The notes: generated by a model not told the origin, from the sequence alone. A DNA stretch of 64,000 nt from Candidatus Absconditabacteria bacterium (GCA_028693445.1 JAQUVI010000003.1:83252-147251); one strand, 5' to 3'; shown: positions 53,398 to 63,399, counted from the stretch's first letter. Numbers and translations: made by a program.

Positions 53398-54486
53398 ATG
53401 AAAAAACTTTTTTCTTTCATTCTTGCACTGGCAATCCTCGCACCACTCAGTAGCTTTGCATTCAAAGCAGATGCTGGAGAAAATCTCAACATTACTACAC
53501 CTATACAAGGCGATTATTACGTTGCATGAGGAAATGTAAATCTCAACACGACAACCAACGGTGATCTAGTTATTGCTGGTGGTAAAATTTTCATCAATTG
53601 AGATATTAATGATGACTTACTAATTGCTTGAGGAGAACTATTTATCAATGGGAATATCTGAGAATCTGCAAGAATAGTTTGATGAGAAATTATAATAGAA
53701 AGTATTATACAAAAAGACTTACTTCTTGCTTGAGGAGAAATCAACATAAAAGAAAGATCAAATATCCAATGAGAAACCAAAATAGTTGGTGGTAAAATAA
53801 ATTTTGCAGGTATTGCAAACAACGTAGAATTTATTGCGGAAGAAATTATTTTACAATGAACAATCAAAGGTGATGCAATACTAAAAGCCGAAAAAATAAA
53901 AATAGAAACCGGAGCAAAAATTATTGGAAACCTTTATTATGAAAATCAAAATAAAAATGATGAGCTAGAACAAATTGTGTCAGGACAAATAACATTTAAA
54001 CAAGAATCTTTCAGTAGCAAAAAAGAAATTTTATGACTATTTAGCAGCTTTGCAGGGGCAAGACTAGCATTTCTAGTGATTTTTGGACTTATTCTTCTTT
54101 TCACTGCTCATCAATACATCAAACCTTCATTAACAACACTCAACAAAGAACCTCGAGAATCATTGGGATTTGGTGTCTTGGTTTATATAGCTCTTCCTAT
54201 AATATCAATACTTTTGGCAATAACAATAATCTGAATTCCATTTTCATTATTGGCTATAATGATTTTTATTACATTGATGATGTTCGCTAAACTTCTCAAC
54301 GTTTATTTCTATACCAATTTCCTTATAGAAAAACGAGGTTGATACAACAAACTAAACAATCGAAAAAAAATCTGAATTCTTTTGGGATGTTCTATCCTAT
54401 CAGCAATTCTAAATGGTATCGACATGATATTCGCATTCTTCGCACTAGGAGCTATTATTAGAACTCATATTATCAAGAAAAAATAA
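53398..54486 (+). CDS. Bactofilin-like beta-helix membrane protein
   Basis: A 362-residue protein with a signal peptide (MKKLFSFILALAILAPLSSF), then about 180 residues of short hydrophobic turns of the type GGKIFINGDINDDLLIAGGE and GEIIIESIIQKDLLLAGGEI, the beta-helix pattern of polymer-forming bactofilin-type proteins. The second half has four transmembrane helices (LAFLVIFGLILLFTAHQY; GVLVYIALPIISILLAITII; IMIFITLMMFAKLLNVYF; IFAFFALGAIIR). The glycine-rich turns use TGA in most repeats. It may form a polymerised periplasmic or outer layer attached to the membrane. Confidence 0.85.
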
Positions 54487-54644
54487 TTCTAAGTCATTGC
54501 AAATTATGTGTGACATCTAAGTCATTGCGAATGAAATGTGACATCTAAGTCATTGCGAGCGAATGCGTGGCAATCCAACTCTCAGTTATTCCCGCTTTGT
54601 CGCGAAGCTGGGGCGGGAATCTAATTTAATTAATAAAAAATTTT
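54487..54644. repeat. Cluster of palindromic repeats
   Basis: Three copies of taagtcattgcgaatga-type repeats in direct order (54491, 54519, 54547) with gtgacatc joints, then ttcccgctttgtcgcgaagc followed by ggggcgggaat (54588-54620). No gene; a promoter for the next gene must lie in or after them. Confidence 0.85.
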
Positions 54645-55247
54645 ATGAAACAAATCATAATTATAGGTTGATGATCGTGTTTCACAACAAAAGAAGCGTT
54701 TTATAATTCTCTCAAAACACGAGAATATAATCCTTTTGAAAAAAGCAAAAATCGAAGATGACGAATTACAGAATAAACAAAAGAAACTCATCAAACAATG
54801 ATTCCAGAAATGCCATGTAAACAAAACGCTAATTATGTAGCATGGAAAATACGGTTTGAAAGACATTTTCTTTTTCTAAACAATGAAGATACTATTCTAA
54901 TAGGACATTCTCAATGAGCCGTTTTTCTTACAAAACGGTTAAGTGAAAACCAATTTCCAAAAAAAGTTAAACAACTTCATCTTGTTTCAAGCGTTTTTGA
55001 CGACAATAATCTTGACGAAGAAACTATTGGAAATTTTGCTTTTGATCCAAAGAATCTAGGAAATATAACAAATCAATGTGAAAAAATAATACTTTATCAT
55101 TCAAAAGATGATGATATTGTCCCTTTTAGACATAGTGAAGAACTAAAAAAACATCTACCAAAAGCAACATTTTTTATTTTTGAAGACAAAGGCCACTTTA
55201 GACAGGAGGAATTTCCAAAATTATTGGAAAATATTAAAAACAAATAG
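54645..55247 (+). pseudogene. RBBP9/YdeN-type alpha/beta hydrolase interrupted by TAA
   Basis: The frame MKQIIIIGGGSCFTTKEAFY is interrupted by a TAA at 54774-54776 (codon 44), after which the same frame continues to TAG at 55245 with clear serine-hydrolase features: IPEMPCKQNANYVAWKIRFE, the nucleophile elbow ILIGHSQGAVFL, YHSKDDDIVPFRHSEEL and the catalytic DKGHFRQEEFP. Without the TAA it would be a normal 200-residue RBBP9-like hydrolase. TAA could come from an ancestral TGA glycine codon by one transition. Either a pseudogene or a sequencing error. Confidence 0.75.
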
Positions 55248-55268
55248 GTTTTATTTAAAATTATTCTT

Positions 55269-55984
55269 ATGGGAAAATTTTTTACTATTAAAACTCCTGA
55301 TAATCACATCATATACTGAACATTAAATTCAAAAATCAAATCTGACAAACTTGTTATTTTTGTCCATGGATTAAGCGGAAATCAATCAATACGTATTATT
55401 TTCAATGGAGCAAAATTTCTCGTAAAAAAGTGATTTGATACTTTTAGACGAAACCTTTATAATTCTTCAATAGAAAAAGCTAGAGAATTAAAAACTGTCT
55501 ATATCACAGACAATGCCTGTGATATAGAAACCCTTGTAAAGCATTTTAAAAAAACATATATAAAAATATTTGTTATTGGTCATAGTTTATGATGATTAGC
55601 TATATTAAAAACAAATCCAAAAAACATAAATAGCGCTATATTGCGAGATGGATCATTAGATCCTTACGATTGAAAAAAAAATACACTTTCAATAAAAAAC
55701 AAAATTGTTACATAGGAAAATGAGGTATCGAAATACTAGTTTCTAAAAAAACAATAAAAGAACGATTAGAGAGCAAAATAAAACTTCTAAAAGATTATAT
55801 ACTACCAACGAAAATAATTTGTGCAGGAACAGGAAGATTAAAAAATCAACGAAAAAAATTAATTCCTTTAATAAAAAATAAATACGAATATATAGAAATA
55901 CCCAAAGCAAGTCATAATTTCTGTGAAGAATGAGTAGAAGAACAATTATTCAAAGAAACATTAAAACGATTAAAAAAATTTTAA
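55269..55984 (+). pseudogene. Alpha/beta hydrolase with a -1 frameshift at A9
   Basis: The frame from ATG 55269 (MGKFFTIKTPDNHIIYGTLN; VIFVHGLSGNQS; VIGHSLGGLAIL nucleophile elbow) ends at TAG near 55711. The continuation, IGKGGIEILVSKKTIKERLE to IPKASHNFCEEGVEEQLFKE with the catalytic His, lies in the -1 frame and ends at TAA 55984. The frames can be joined by a -1 slip within the run of nine A at about 55676-55684. It follows the interrupted RBBP9-like gene by 21 nt. Probably decay or a homopolymer sequencing error; programmed slippage is possible. Confidence 0.7.
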
Positions 55985-55997
55985 CTAACAAAACTTT

Positions 55998-56474
55998 ATG
56001 CTTCGAACACCACCACCCATCATCAAAATATATGAAGCACTTGGTGCAATTGCAGACCAGAGAATTGAGGTGACTCATGGGATTTTCGTCGAAGCAAAAG
56101 TTTATTCTTCGAGTAGAGAAAAATATTATACCGTTACTTACGATCCAGCAAACAATGCTATTATGCTAAATGATAACGGTTCATACTGGAAAGGATACCT
56201 CGGGTATCCTGGGATAGCTATTCTTTTGCTGACAGGGTTTTTACCACTCCAAAAAGAATATTCTGAAATACTCAAAGATATTCCCCGAAAAGAAATAAAC
56301 ACCAAAAATAATAATGATTTTGAAAAAACTCAAAAGCAAATTGACACAATGATCATCGAAAAATGATGAGATATACAAGCGTTCCACAAATATATCCAGA
56401 ATATAATTGATGAAATAACAAAAAAACCATTATCTTATTTGGGAAAGAAAATACTACCACCAAAAGGAAATTAA
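55998..56474 (+). CDS. Hypothetical protein (158 aa)
   Basis: A soluble 158-residue protein starting MLRTPPPIIKIYEALGAIAD; contains YYTVTYDPANNAIMLNDNGS, YLGYPGIAILLLTGFLPLQK and a helical C-terminus ending LSYLGKKILPPKGN. One TGA pair (EKGGDIQAFH). It looks like a small domain of the type found next to antitoxins, but no family can be named. It lies 13 nt after the frameshifted hydrolase. Confidence 0.65.
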
Positions 56475-56582
56475 TTTTATCTATTTTAAAAATCATACAC
56501 TGATGTCCGACCAAGAAATAATCAACAAAACATATAATGCAATTTCTAAATAAATTTCACGCAAAATGGAACAATAAAAAAC

Positions 56583-56612
56583 AAAAAAATCCCGTAAAAC
56601 ACGGGATTTTTA
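56583..56612. terminator. Terminator
   Basis: aaaaaatcccgt-aaaac-acgggattttt, strong on both strands, between the 55998 and 56626 genes. A 16-codon ATG frame at 56503-56553 precedes it and is not called. Confidence 0.9.
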
Positions 56613-56625
56613 TATCAAAACAACT

Positions 56626-57164
56626 TTACCAAGTTAATGTGTAAACAATTCCATTTACTTTCTTTTCCATTCGAACATTTGGTTGTCTAATAACATCAGC
56701 TGGTTTGAATTTCTCAAACAATCCCAGCATAATACCAGCATCGAAATCTTCCGGATACGGAGTGTTAATTTCCATCTTGATCTCTTTTTTTGGGGATCAA
56801 AAGAAAGAAATTTATACTCAACGATAAACCCGCCTTTGTGATTCATCTTATACGCCTTATCAAGCATTTCAAATGCTTCTTTAGTTTCCTTAATCTGAGG
56901 TGGAAACTTAGCATTTTTGGGGATAGCCTTCCCAATAAGCTTCAGAGTTACGATACCAACTTTTTCAGATATCTCCTTAAAAGCATTTAACCAATCCTGT
57001 TGGATATACCATTGGCCTGGCTTAGGATCATTGATACCATGCTTCTTAAGAATATCTCTTCGAGAATCTTCAGAAGCAGGAACTGCTTTTACAAAAGACA
57101 ATATTGTCTCCCCATTGACTTTTATCGAAGCACTAGATGCTTCAAATTTTTTCATCACTGCCAT
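56626..57164 (-). CDS. Unknown protein with possible -1 frameshift at A AAA AAG
   Basis: From ATG 57164 the frame MAVMKKFEASSASIKVNGET runs through GQWYIQQDWLNAFKEISEKV and HKGGFIVEYKFLSFDPQKK. In the zero frame it then turns into an unlikely sequence ending at TAA 56655. In the -1 frame it continues EIKMEINTPYPEDFDAGIML, GLFEKFKPADVIRQPNVRME and ends GIVYTLTW at TAA 56626, which is clearly the proper C-terminus. The switch lies at 56785-56791, where the in-frame heptamer A AAA AAG, a known slippery sequence, occurs. No TGA codons are used. Family not recognised; the final DFDAGIMLGLFEKF is reminiscent of ligand-binding V4R/HNOB-like folds. Confidence 0.65.
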
Positions 57165-57309
57165 AATTTTATTTTTTTATTTGTTAGTAATTATTTTATT
57201 TGCAGAAACAGAGATATACAAAAACAATTATAAATTGCAAACGAAAAATAATATTGACTTATTAATGTTTTTCTATACTATAAATAAGTTTATAAAATAA
57301 TATTAAATT

Positions 57310-58293
57310 ATGATAAATACGATAAATATAAGTGAGAAAGATTGAATAGATAAAAAAATGCGAAGCGAAATAATAGATATTTTAATTAAAAATGCTGATT
57401 TAGATAGAAATTTTCGTTTTAAAAATTTTTCAGAATTAAATAGTAATGAATTAGAATACTTATTTGCTTTTTTTGAAAAACATTACAAAAAAATTAAAAA
57501 TCATTTCAAAAACTGAAATTATTTATTTCCAGACAATTTTAATGAGTTTAAAAAAATACAATTGGGTAATTGTAAAAACACATATTCAGAATACAAAGAC
57601 GTTTTGCTAAAAGAACTATCAAAGAACAAAAAAAAACTCTTTTTTGAAAACATAAGTAAAAATAAAAACATTGACATAAAAAAAATTGGATATTTTTTAA
57701 TAGAAATAGGTAATACTTCTCAAGATTATATATTATGAAGAATAAACAATCAAAAGGAATTTGCAGAAAACATTCAAAAAACAGGAATGTCTGAAATAAA
57801 AAAATTGATATACATAATTAATAACATGAATGACAATAAAAAAGTCATTACATTATTGGAAACCTTGTGAAAAGATTTATGAAAAGTACTAAGCAAATAT
57901 GAAGAAGATGTAATAATATATCTTTGCAAAAAGATGGAAACAAAAGATATTATCAAATTTTTTGATATAAAAACTTTTTGATTTAATCAATTAGAAACTA
58001 CCTTGCATTGTAAATATATAGAAAAAATATTTGAGATAATAGAAAATATATGATCAGAATCTTTTTTATTATCAATTCAAAATGCTAAACCAGAATATTT
58101 AGCAAAATTAATAGATGGAACAACTATAAAATGAGCTTCTGATGTCTTATTAAAGAATGACCGAATAAAAGAAATTGAAAGCAATAAAACAATTGAAGAA
58201 ATTATTTTGGAAACAAACCATAATATTTTCAAAAAAGAAAAAACAAACAACAAAATAAAAACCAACAAAAATAATATGATATGAGAAAAATAA
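57310..58293 (+). CDS. Hypothetical helical repeat protein
   Basis: A 327-residue Lys/Ile/Asn-rich protein starting MINTINISEKDGIDKKMRSE. Helical segments recur every 25-35 residues (FENISKNKNIDIKKIGYFLI; GKDLGKVLSKYEEDVIIYLC; IEKIFEIIENIGSESFLLSI), giving an armadillo/HEAT-like look without a named family. About ten TGA codons. It overlaps the start of the next small gene by 13 nt. Function unknown. Confidence 0.65.
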
Positions 58294-58445
58294 TTCATTC
58301 AACACTAGTTTATTGTCCTATAACAGGAGCAAAACATTTTTCAATAGAAGTTATTTGTTCGGAAAAAATTAATATTCAAGCCGAAAACCTAACCAAAAAA
58401 AATATTGAAAATAAAAAAACAAGAAACCGAACAACAAACAAATAA
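58281..58445 (+). CDS. Small Cys-containing protein overlapping the upstream gene
   Basis: A 54-residue frame starting at the ATG inside the end of the 57310 gene (gatATGAGAAAAATAA), MRKIIHSTLVYCPITGAKHF, with a second Cys (VICSEK) and a basic C-terminus (NKKTRNRTTNK). The overlap of ATG and TAA suggests coupled translation. Followed directly by a terminator. No TGA. Possibly a small regulator or zinc-ribbon-like stub. Confidence 0.5.
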   Translation: MRKIIHSTLVYCPITGAKHFSIEVICSEKINIQAENLTKKNIENKKTRNRTTNK

Positions 58446-58447
58446 AG

Positions 58448-58477
58448 AAAAAGCCGCGTATCGCGGCTTTCTTTTTA
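58448..58477. terminator. Bidirectional terminator overlapping the tex stop
   Basis: aaagccgcg-tat-cgcggcttt with T-run on both strands; its right edge includes the TAA of tex at 58475. Confidence 0.9.
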
Positions 58478-60772
58478 AGAAAAACTAATGTTTCATTTCA
58501 TGGTAGTTTCTGGTATACTATCATCATCTTTTCCACCTCTAGATCATCATATATCATTTTTTCTTTCTTCTGAAATTGCATATTTCACTTTTTGAACACC
58601 CTCATCATTTCCATCTTTCATAGTCAATGACACCTTTTCTCTTTCTTCATCAATTTCCAAAACTTTCACTTTTACTCTTTGACCAACACTTACGACTTCT
58701 ATAGGATTGCTCACATAATGATTTGCCATCTGTGATTTATGAACCAGTCCATCACTATGTAATCCAATATCCACGAAAGCACCAAAATCTGTTACATTTC
58801 TTACAACTCCTTCAAGTTCCATACCAATTTTAAGATCAGTAATTTCCAAAATATCAGATTTAAAACATGGAACTTCCAATTCATCACGAGGATCCAATCC
58901 TGGTCTTTGTAATTCTTTGATAACATCTACCATAGTTTCATATCCAATATCATATTTTTGAGCCCATTCTTTGATTTGATGATCAGCATATTTCTCTACT
59001 GCCATAGGCAAAGTCAATGCTTTTTTTTTGATTCCAAGTTCTGTTTCAAGAAAAGCATATATTTGTTTATGAATTTCTGGATGGATACCTGTTGCATCCA
59101 AAACCTCTTTTCCTCACTTGATTCTCAAAAACCCAATTGCCTGTTCATACGCTTTTGGTCCAAGTCCTTTCACTTTTTTAATTTGCGCCTTCGATTCAAA
59201 AGGACCATTTTCATCTCTATAAGCTACTACATTTTTCGCTACTGCTTCACTAAGTCCCGCAATATATTGCAACAATGTATAACTCGCAGTATTTACATCA
59301 ACTCACACTGCATTTACCACATCTTCTACCTTTTCATCAAGTTTTTCTTTGAGATATTTTTGGTCTACGTCATGTTGATATTGTCATACTCCAATCGCTT
59401 TAGGATCGATTTTTGTAAGTTCTGCCAATGGATCTTGTACTCTATGTGCAATACTAATTGCTCCTCTAATAGTTACATCCAAATCAGGATATTCCTCTTG
59501 AGCAAGCTTAGATGCAGAATATACAGATGCCCCAGATTCAGAAGTTATCATATACTTCACATTCAATTTATATTTTTTGATAAATTCATTTACCACTTTT
59601 TCAGATTCTCTCGAAGCCGTGCCATTTCCGATCACTATTAAATCAATTTTATAATCAGACACTAATTTCAATAAAGTTTGTCGACTTTCTTCAATTTTAT
59701 TTTGTGGTTCTGTTGGATAAATAACGGTTTTTGCGAGGAATTTTCCTGTCTTATCGACAACTGCTAGCTTACATCATGTTCTAAACGCAGGATCAAATCC
59801 GAGCACGGTCATACCTTTGATCGGAGGCGTTAATAAAAGGTTCTTTAGATTTTCTCCAAACACTTTGATCGCAGCTTCGTCAGATCGTCTTTTTTTATCA
59901 GATCTGAGTTCTCTTTCCAATGATGGCAATAACAATCTATCCAATCCATCTCTAATTGCTTCTTCCAAATACGAAACAGAGCTTTTTGCTTGTTTTGGCA
60001 CAAAAAAGCCAACTGCAGATTCCCAAATTCTAGCATCTGACAAAGTCAATTTCAAAGAAAGTTGTTTTTCTGATTCTGCTCTAGTCACTGCAAGATATGC
60101 ATAAGACGGCATTTCTCATAACTTCTTGGAATACGATTTATAGATTTTATATACTCAGTTTTCTTCAAAAGTTTTAGTAGCTTTGGTTCCCAAAAGAGCG
60201 TTAGTGTCTTCCCAAGTTTTGATTTCATCTCTCAAATCCGCATGATCAGATACATCTTCTGCTACAATATCTTTTGCTCCTTGAATAGCTTCTTTGATAT
60301 CTTTCACAGAAGTCTTGGCATCACCAGTATCTTTAATAAATTTCTCCGCTTCCGCTTCGAATTCCTCTTTAGTAAAATCAGCCTTCGCCAAAATCTTCGC
60401 CAACGGCTCAAGTCATTTTGCCTTGGCGAGAGTTGCCTTAGTATTCTTCTTTTCTTTGTATGGACGATAAAGATCCTCAACTCTCGCCAAGGTCTCAGCT
60501 TCCATTATTTGTTTTCTAAGTTCATCAGTCATCAAGCCTTTTTCATCGATCAAACGAATCACATCCGCCTTTCTCGCCTCCAAATTTTTGGTATAGGTAT
60601 AAATATCATTAAAATCTCTAAGCTGCTCGTCAGTCGCTCATTTCGTCATTTCTTTACGATATCTGGCAATAAACGGAACCGTATTTCCTTCATTCAAAAG
60701 TTCTATAATCGTCGTAATTACTCATCTTTCCATTCCCGTTTTGGAAACTATCAACCCGATCAAATCAGCCAT
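58475..60772 (-). CDS. tex: Tex-family RNA-binding transcription accessory protein
   Basis: A 765-residue Tex protein. The N-terminal helical region (NTVPFIARYRKEMTKGATDE), the YqgF/RNase H-like domain (GMTVLGFDPAFRTGCKLAVV, LIVIGNGTASRESEKVVNEF, VKYMITSESGASVYSASKLA), the HhH region (LQYIAGLSEAVAKNVVAYRD) and the C-terminal S1 domain (LKIGMELEGVVRNVTDFGAF, VHKSQMANHYV) follow in the standard order and length. Tex binds structured RNA and affects transcription. The tail after the S1 domain is short and ends KGNISFS. Upstream (60773-61002) lies a palindromic repeat but no gene. Confidence 0.95.
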
Positions 60773-60798
60773 TTATATTTATATATAATATAAAACCA

Positions 60799-60841
60799 CG
60801 ATGTCATTCCGACCTTGTTGCGTAGCTGGAGTCGGAATCTG
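60799..60841. repeat. Palindromic CATTCCGACC repeat upstream of tex
   Basis: gatgtcattccgaccttg and tggagtcggaatctg, an inverted repeat of the same family as 53328-53363. Confidence 0.8.
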
Positions 60842-61002
60842 TTCTAAATTTCAGCAAATCAGACTTTATCAAATCCAGCCTTGATGTCAATTCAAAAATT
60901 TTTGACAAAAAAAACATTCTGTGTATAATTGAAATTGAGATGTTGAGAAAATAGCCTATGATACAATTAAGATATTATTTTAAATTATTATTACAATAAA
61001 AA

Positions 61003-61266
61003 ATGTCAGAATTAGAATTATTAAAACCTATTGAAACAAACAACGAAAATGAAGAAACAAAGATTGAACAAAAAGATTATGAAGAAGAACTATTCGAAAT
61101 GATGAATCAAAATTCAGAATTAGAATGATTAACAGAAGAATATGATGAAGAACAAGTATTTGAGAAATTTACTCAAAGAAAAGAATCTAAAAAAGAAAAA
61201 ACATCTCCTCAAAAAAAGAAACTTAAACAAAATACTCAAAATCATCTCAAAGAAGTTTTACGATAA
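61003..61266 (+). CDS. Small charged protein (87 aa)
   Basis: An 87-residue protein starting MSELELLKPIETNNENEETK with acidic first half and a basic Lys-rich second half (KESKKEKTSPQKKKLKQNTQ). One TGA. It precedes the C39-like gene by 10 nt; the acidic/basic design resembles a leader or substrate for the neighbouring peptidase-like protein, but it has no double-glycine site. Function unknown. Confidence 0.6.
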
Positions 61267-61276
61267 ACAAACAAAA

Positions 61277-61804
61277 ATGAAACTACTTACTTTCCCAGAA
61301 CTTCGCCAGTTTTCAAATTATGATTGTTGACCTTGCTCACTACAAGCAGTTTTGGCATATTACAACATTGATATCAAAGAAGGTGAAATTTGCAAAAGAG
61401 CAAATACAACAGAGGAATGAACAAACATTGAAGACATGGTTCGTATCGCAGAAGAAGAAGGAATAAAATGTGTTTCAAAAAAAATGACTATTCAAGAAAT
61501 TACAAAATATTTAGAAAAAGATATCCCTGTAATTATAGCACTTCAAGCCCGAAATTAAGATAAAAATATAAATCGAAAAGAAACACGAGATGACTGACAT
61601 TACGTTGTAGCAATATGATATGACGAAAATAATATTTACTTCGAAGACCCTTCAAGTTTTAAACGTAGTGTTTTATCTTATCAAGAATTAGAAGATAGAC
61701 GACATGACGTAAGTAAAGAATGAGACATATATGATCATCACGGAATAGTTTTTCTAGGCAAAAACCCAAGTTTTAAACTGGATAATTTCGAGCATATGGA
61801 TTAA
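61277..61804 (+). pseudogene. C39-like cysteine peptidase interrupted by TAA
   Basis: The frame MKLLTFPELRQFSNYDCGPC with SLQAVLAYYNIDI has the catalytic-Cys motif DCGPCSLQAVL of C39/papain-like peptidases. The second part carries DDGHYVVAIGYDENNIYFED (catalytic His/Asp) and HHGIVFLGKNP. Between them, at 61556-61558, the frame has TAA after IIALQARN, where a glycine (NGDKN) would fit. Otherwise it is intact to TAA 61802. It could be a pseudogene by a TGA-to-TAA transition, two half-proteins, or a sequencing error. Its neighbour 61003 is co-directional. Confidence 0.72.
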
Positions 61805-61810
61805 TTTTAA

Positions 61811-61846
61811 AATAAAAAAGACCCCAATGCATAATTGCATTGGGGT
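61811..61846 (-). terminator. Terminator of the structured RNA
   Basis: accccaatgca-att-atgcattggggt; on the minus strand it is followed by cttttttattt, giving directional termination of the RNA; on the plus strand there is no T-run. Confidence 0.85.
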
Positions 61847-62478
61847 ATATATTAAGTAATAATTTTCAGTTTAGAGGAGGCTAAATAAGCCTCCTCAGTT
61901 AAACAATGTTTCAATATGGCCTCCCTTCTGGGAGCGCTTTTTTTTGTCTCCGGTAATGGGCGAGCCCAATGCAAATAAACGGGGCACCCGGTGCGGCGAT
62001 CTTCCATAATTAGAAGTAGAGCAACCGGAGGTTGAAATTTGGATGGCTGGAAGTGGGCAGCCATCCTTTTATATTTACTTCGTATTTCTTCTTACAGCCC
62101 CGGCAAATAGCTCGGGCTTAGCGTCGGATGAAGAAATTCCCATGCGCCCCTATTTGGCGCGATTTACCTCCAATAGCCTGGTTGGTTCCAATTTTTAAAT
62201 TTTTAACGGAACATTTTTAAAATTATTTTTTGTGCGGATGGAGGATTTTACCCCTGATCGGTTGGGGCGATAATCGGCAATATTTTCCCCTTCTGGGGTT
62301 TGGAGCAAGCTTCATCTGAGAAGGGCTCCGGATTTTTTTCGGCATATACGGCTTTTTTATTATTTTTTCTGATTACAAACGGCTATTAAAAGCCCCAGGA
62401 CTGCGACAATGCACAGCCTTAATCAACTGCATAAAAATTTTTCGCATATTTCCAAACCAACACTTTTTTATGTTGGTG
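61811..62478 (-). ncRNA. Candidate large structured RNA (~670 nt), unknown class
   Basis: A GC-rich island in AT-rich surroundings, read on the minus strand from a consensus promoter (62484-62511) to a perfect terminator (61811-61846). It begins with a 5' hairpin ccaacataaaaaagtgttgg, and contains many stable stems: ggatggct / agccatcc, gaggaggct / agcctcctc, gcgcc / ggcgc, cccc-agaa-gggg, ggagcccttct, and a long-range ctccgg / ccggag pair. No RNase P, tmRNA, SRP or 6S signature is found. Four consecutive small frames (62432-62373, 62345-62223, 62143-62075, 62064-61852), each ATG to TAA and TGA-free, run along it; coding cannot be excluded. Confidence 0.6.
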
Positions 62479-62483
62479 AGATC

Positions 62484-62511
62484 AATATAATTATTTACAC
62501 ACAAATGTCAA
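62484..62511 (-). promoter_or_regulatory. Promoter of the structured RNA
   Basis: On the minus strand ttgaca, 16-nt spacer, tatatt. The expected start is near 62477, just before the 5' hairpin. Confidence 0.7.
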
Positions 62512-62570
62512 CACAATTTTGCACTTTTTTTATGTATTACAACAAAACCAATTCCTAACCAGATTTTTAA

Positions 62571-62598
62571 TTGTTTTTCTTTAAATTTTTTTTATAGT
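62571..62598 (+). promoter_or_regulatory. Promoter of the phosphoesterase gene
   Basis: ttgttt, 16-nt spacer, tatagt. Start about 35 nt before the ATT codon at 62640. Confidence 0.55.
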
Positions 62599-62639
62599 AA
62601 ATCTAGAAATCATTAAAAATTCAATATTTAAAATCTAAC

Positions 62640-63374
62640 ATTATCAAAATTCACTACCGCACCATCATTATCTCAGATGTTCACCTAGGTACTCCTGATG
62701 CAAATCACGAGAAACTTTTTGAATTTATCACAAACAACACTTGTGATCACCTAATTCTAAACTGAGATATTATTGATGGCTTATATTTAGGATTTTTTTC
62801 AAAACGACCTCAAAAACACAGACCAATCATAGAATATATTCTCAATCTTTGAGCAGAAAATAAAGTAAAAATAACTTATCTCAAATGAAATCACGAAAGA
62901 TTTTGGAAAAACCTCCTTCCTATAAAAATCAACAACATCATTTTCGCTGATGAAATAATTTATCAATCAAGGAAAAGAAAATATCTCATCTGTCATGGAC
63001 AACAATTTGACAAAGAATATTGTTGCGGAAAAATAATTAATACGATATCTTTTTTATGATGAACATTCCTTTTCTGGCTCAATAGAAAATTCAACAAAAA
63101 CAGAAAAAAAAATTGAAAAAAATATTTTTCTTTAGTTTCAAAAATTAAAAAATTAGCAAAAAACATTGCCCTTTGATGACCAAAAACATTCGAAAAAAAA
63201 GTAATCAAAATCCTTAGCGAGAAAAAATGCGATGGGCTAATATGCGGACATCTCCACAAACCAGAAATCAAACAAATCTGAATATATAATTATATGAATT
63301 CCTGAGATCGAGTAGAATCCTGCACCGCTCTAGTCGAAACTAATAATAATGAACGAAAACTGATAAAAAGTTAA
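62640..63374 (+). CDS. Calcineurin-like metallophosphoesterase (LpxH/UDP-2,3-diacylglucosamine hydrolase type)
   Basis: A 244-residue dinuclear metal phosphoesterase with IIISDVHLGTPDANHEKLF, LILNGDIIDGLYLG, ITYLKGNHERFWK, LICHGQQFDKEYC and the C-terminal DGLICGHLHKPEIKQIGIY. These are the five metal-ligand motifs of the family in order. The frame upstream of ISDVH has no ATG, GTG or TTG; the best available start is ATT at 62640 (or the ATC after it), 35 nt after the predicted transcription start. LpxH-like genes in bacteria lacking lipid A suggest another phosphodiester substrate. Confidence 0.85.
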
Positions 63375-63399
63375 TAATTAACATAAAATCCGAATCAAA

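Noticed and set aside
56503-56553. A 16-codon frame MSDQEIINKTYNAISK
   Set aside because: Too short, no supporting context; likely chance or a remnant before the terminator.
61852-62064. A 70-codon minus-strand frame (MAAHFQPSKF...)
   Set aside because: Lies inside the GC-rich structured RNA, shows no family and no TGA; low-stop composition explains it better. Kept only as part of the mini-frame finding.
61811-62478. Assignment of the structured RNA to RNase P or tmRNA
   Set aside because: gccaaataggggc resembles a short piece of E. coli RNase P, but conserved regions CR I-V are absent; there is no tRNA-like T-loop or CCA end for tmRNA.
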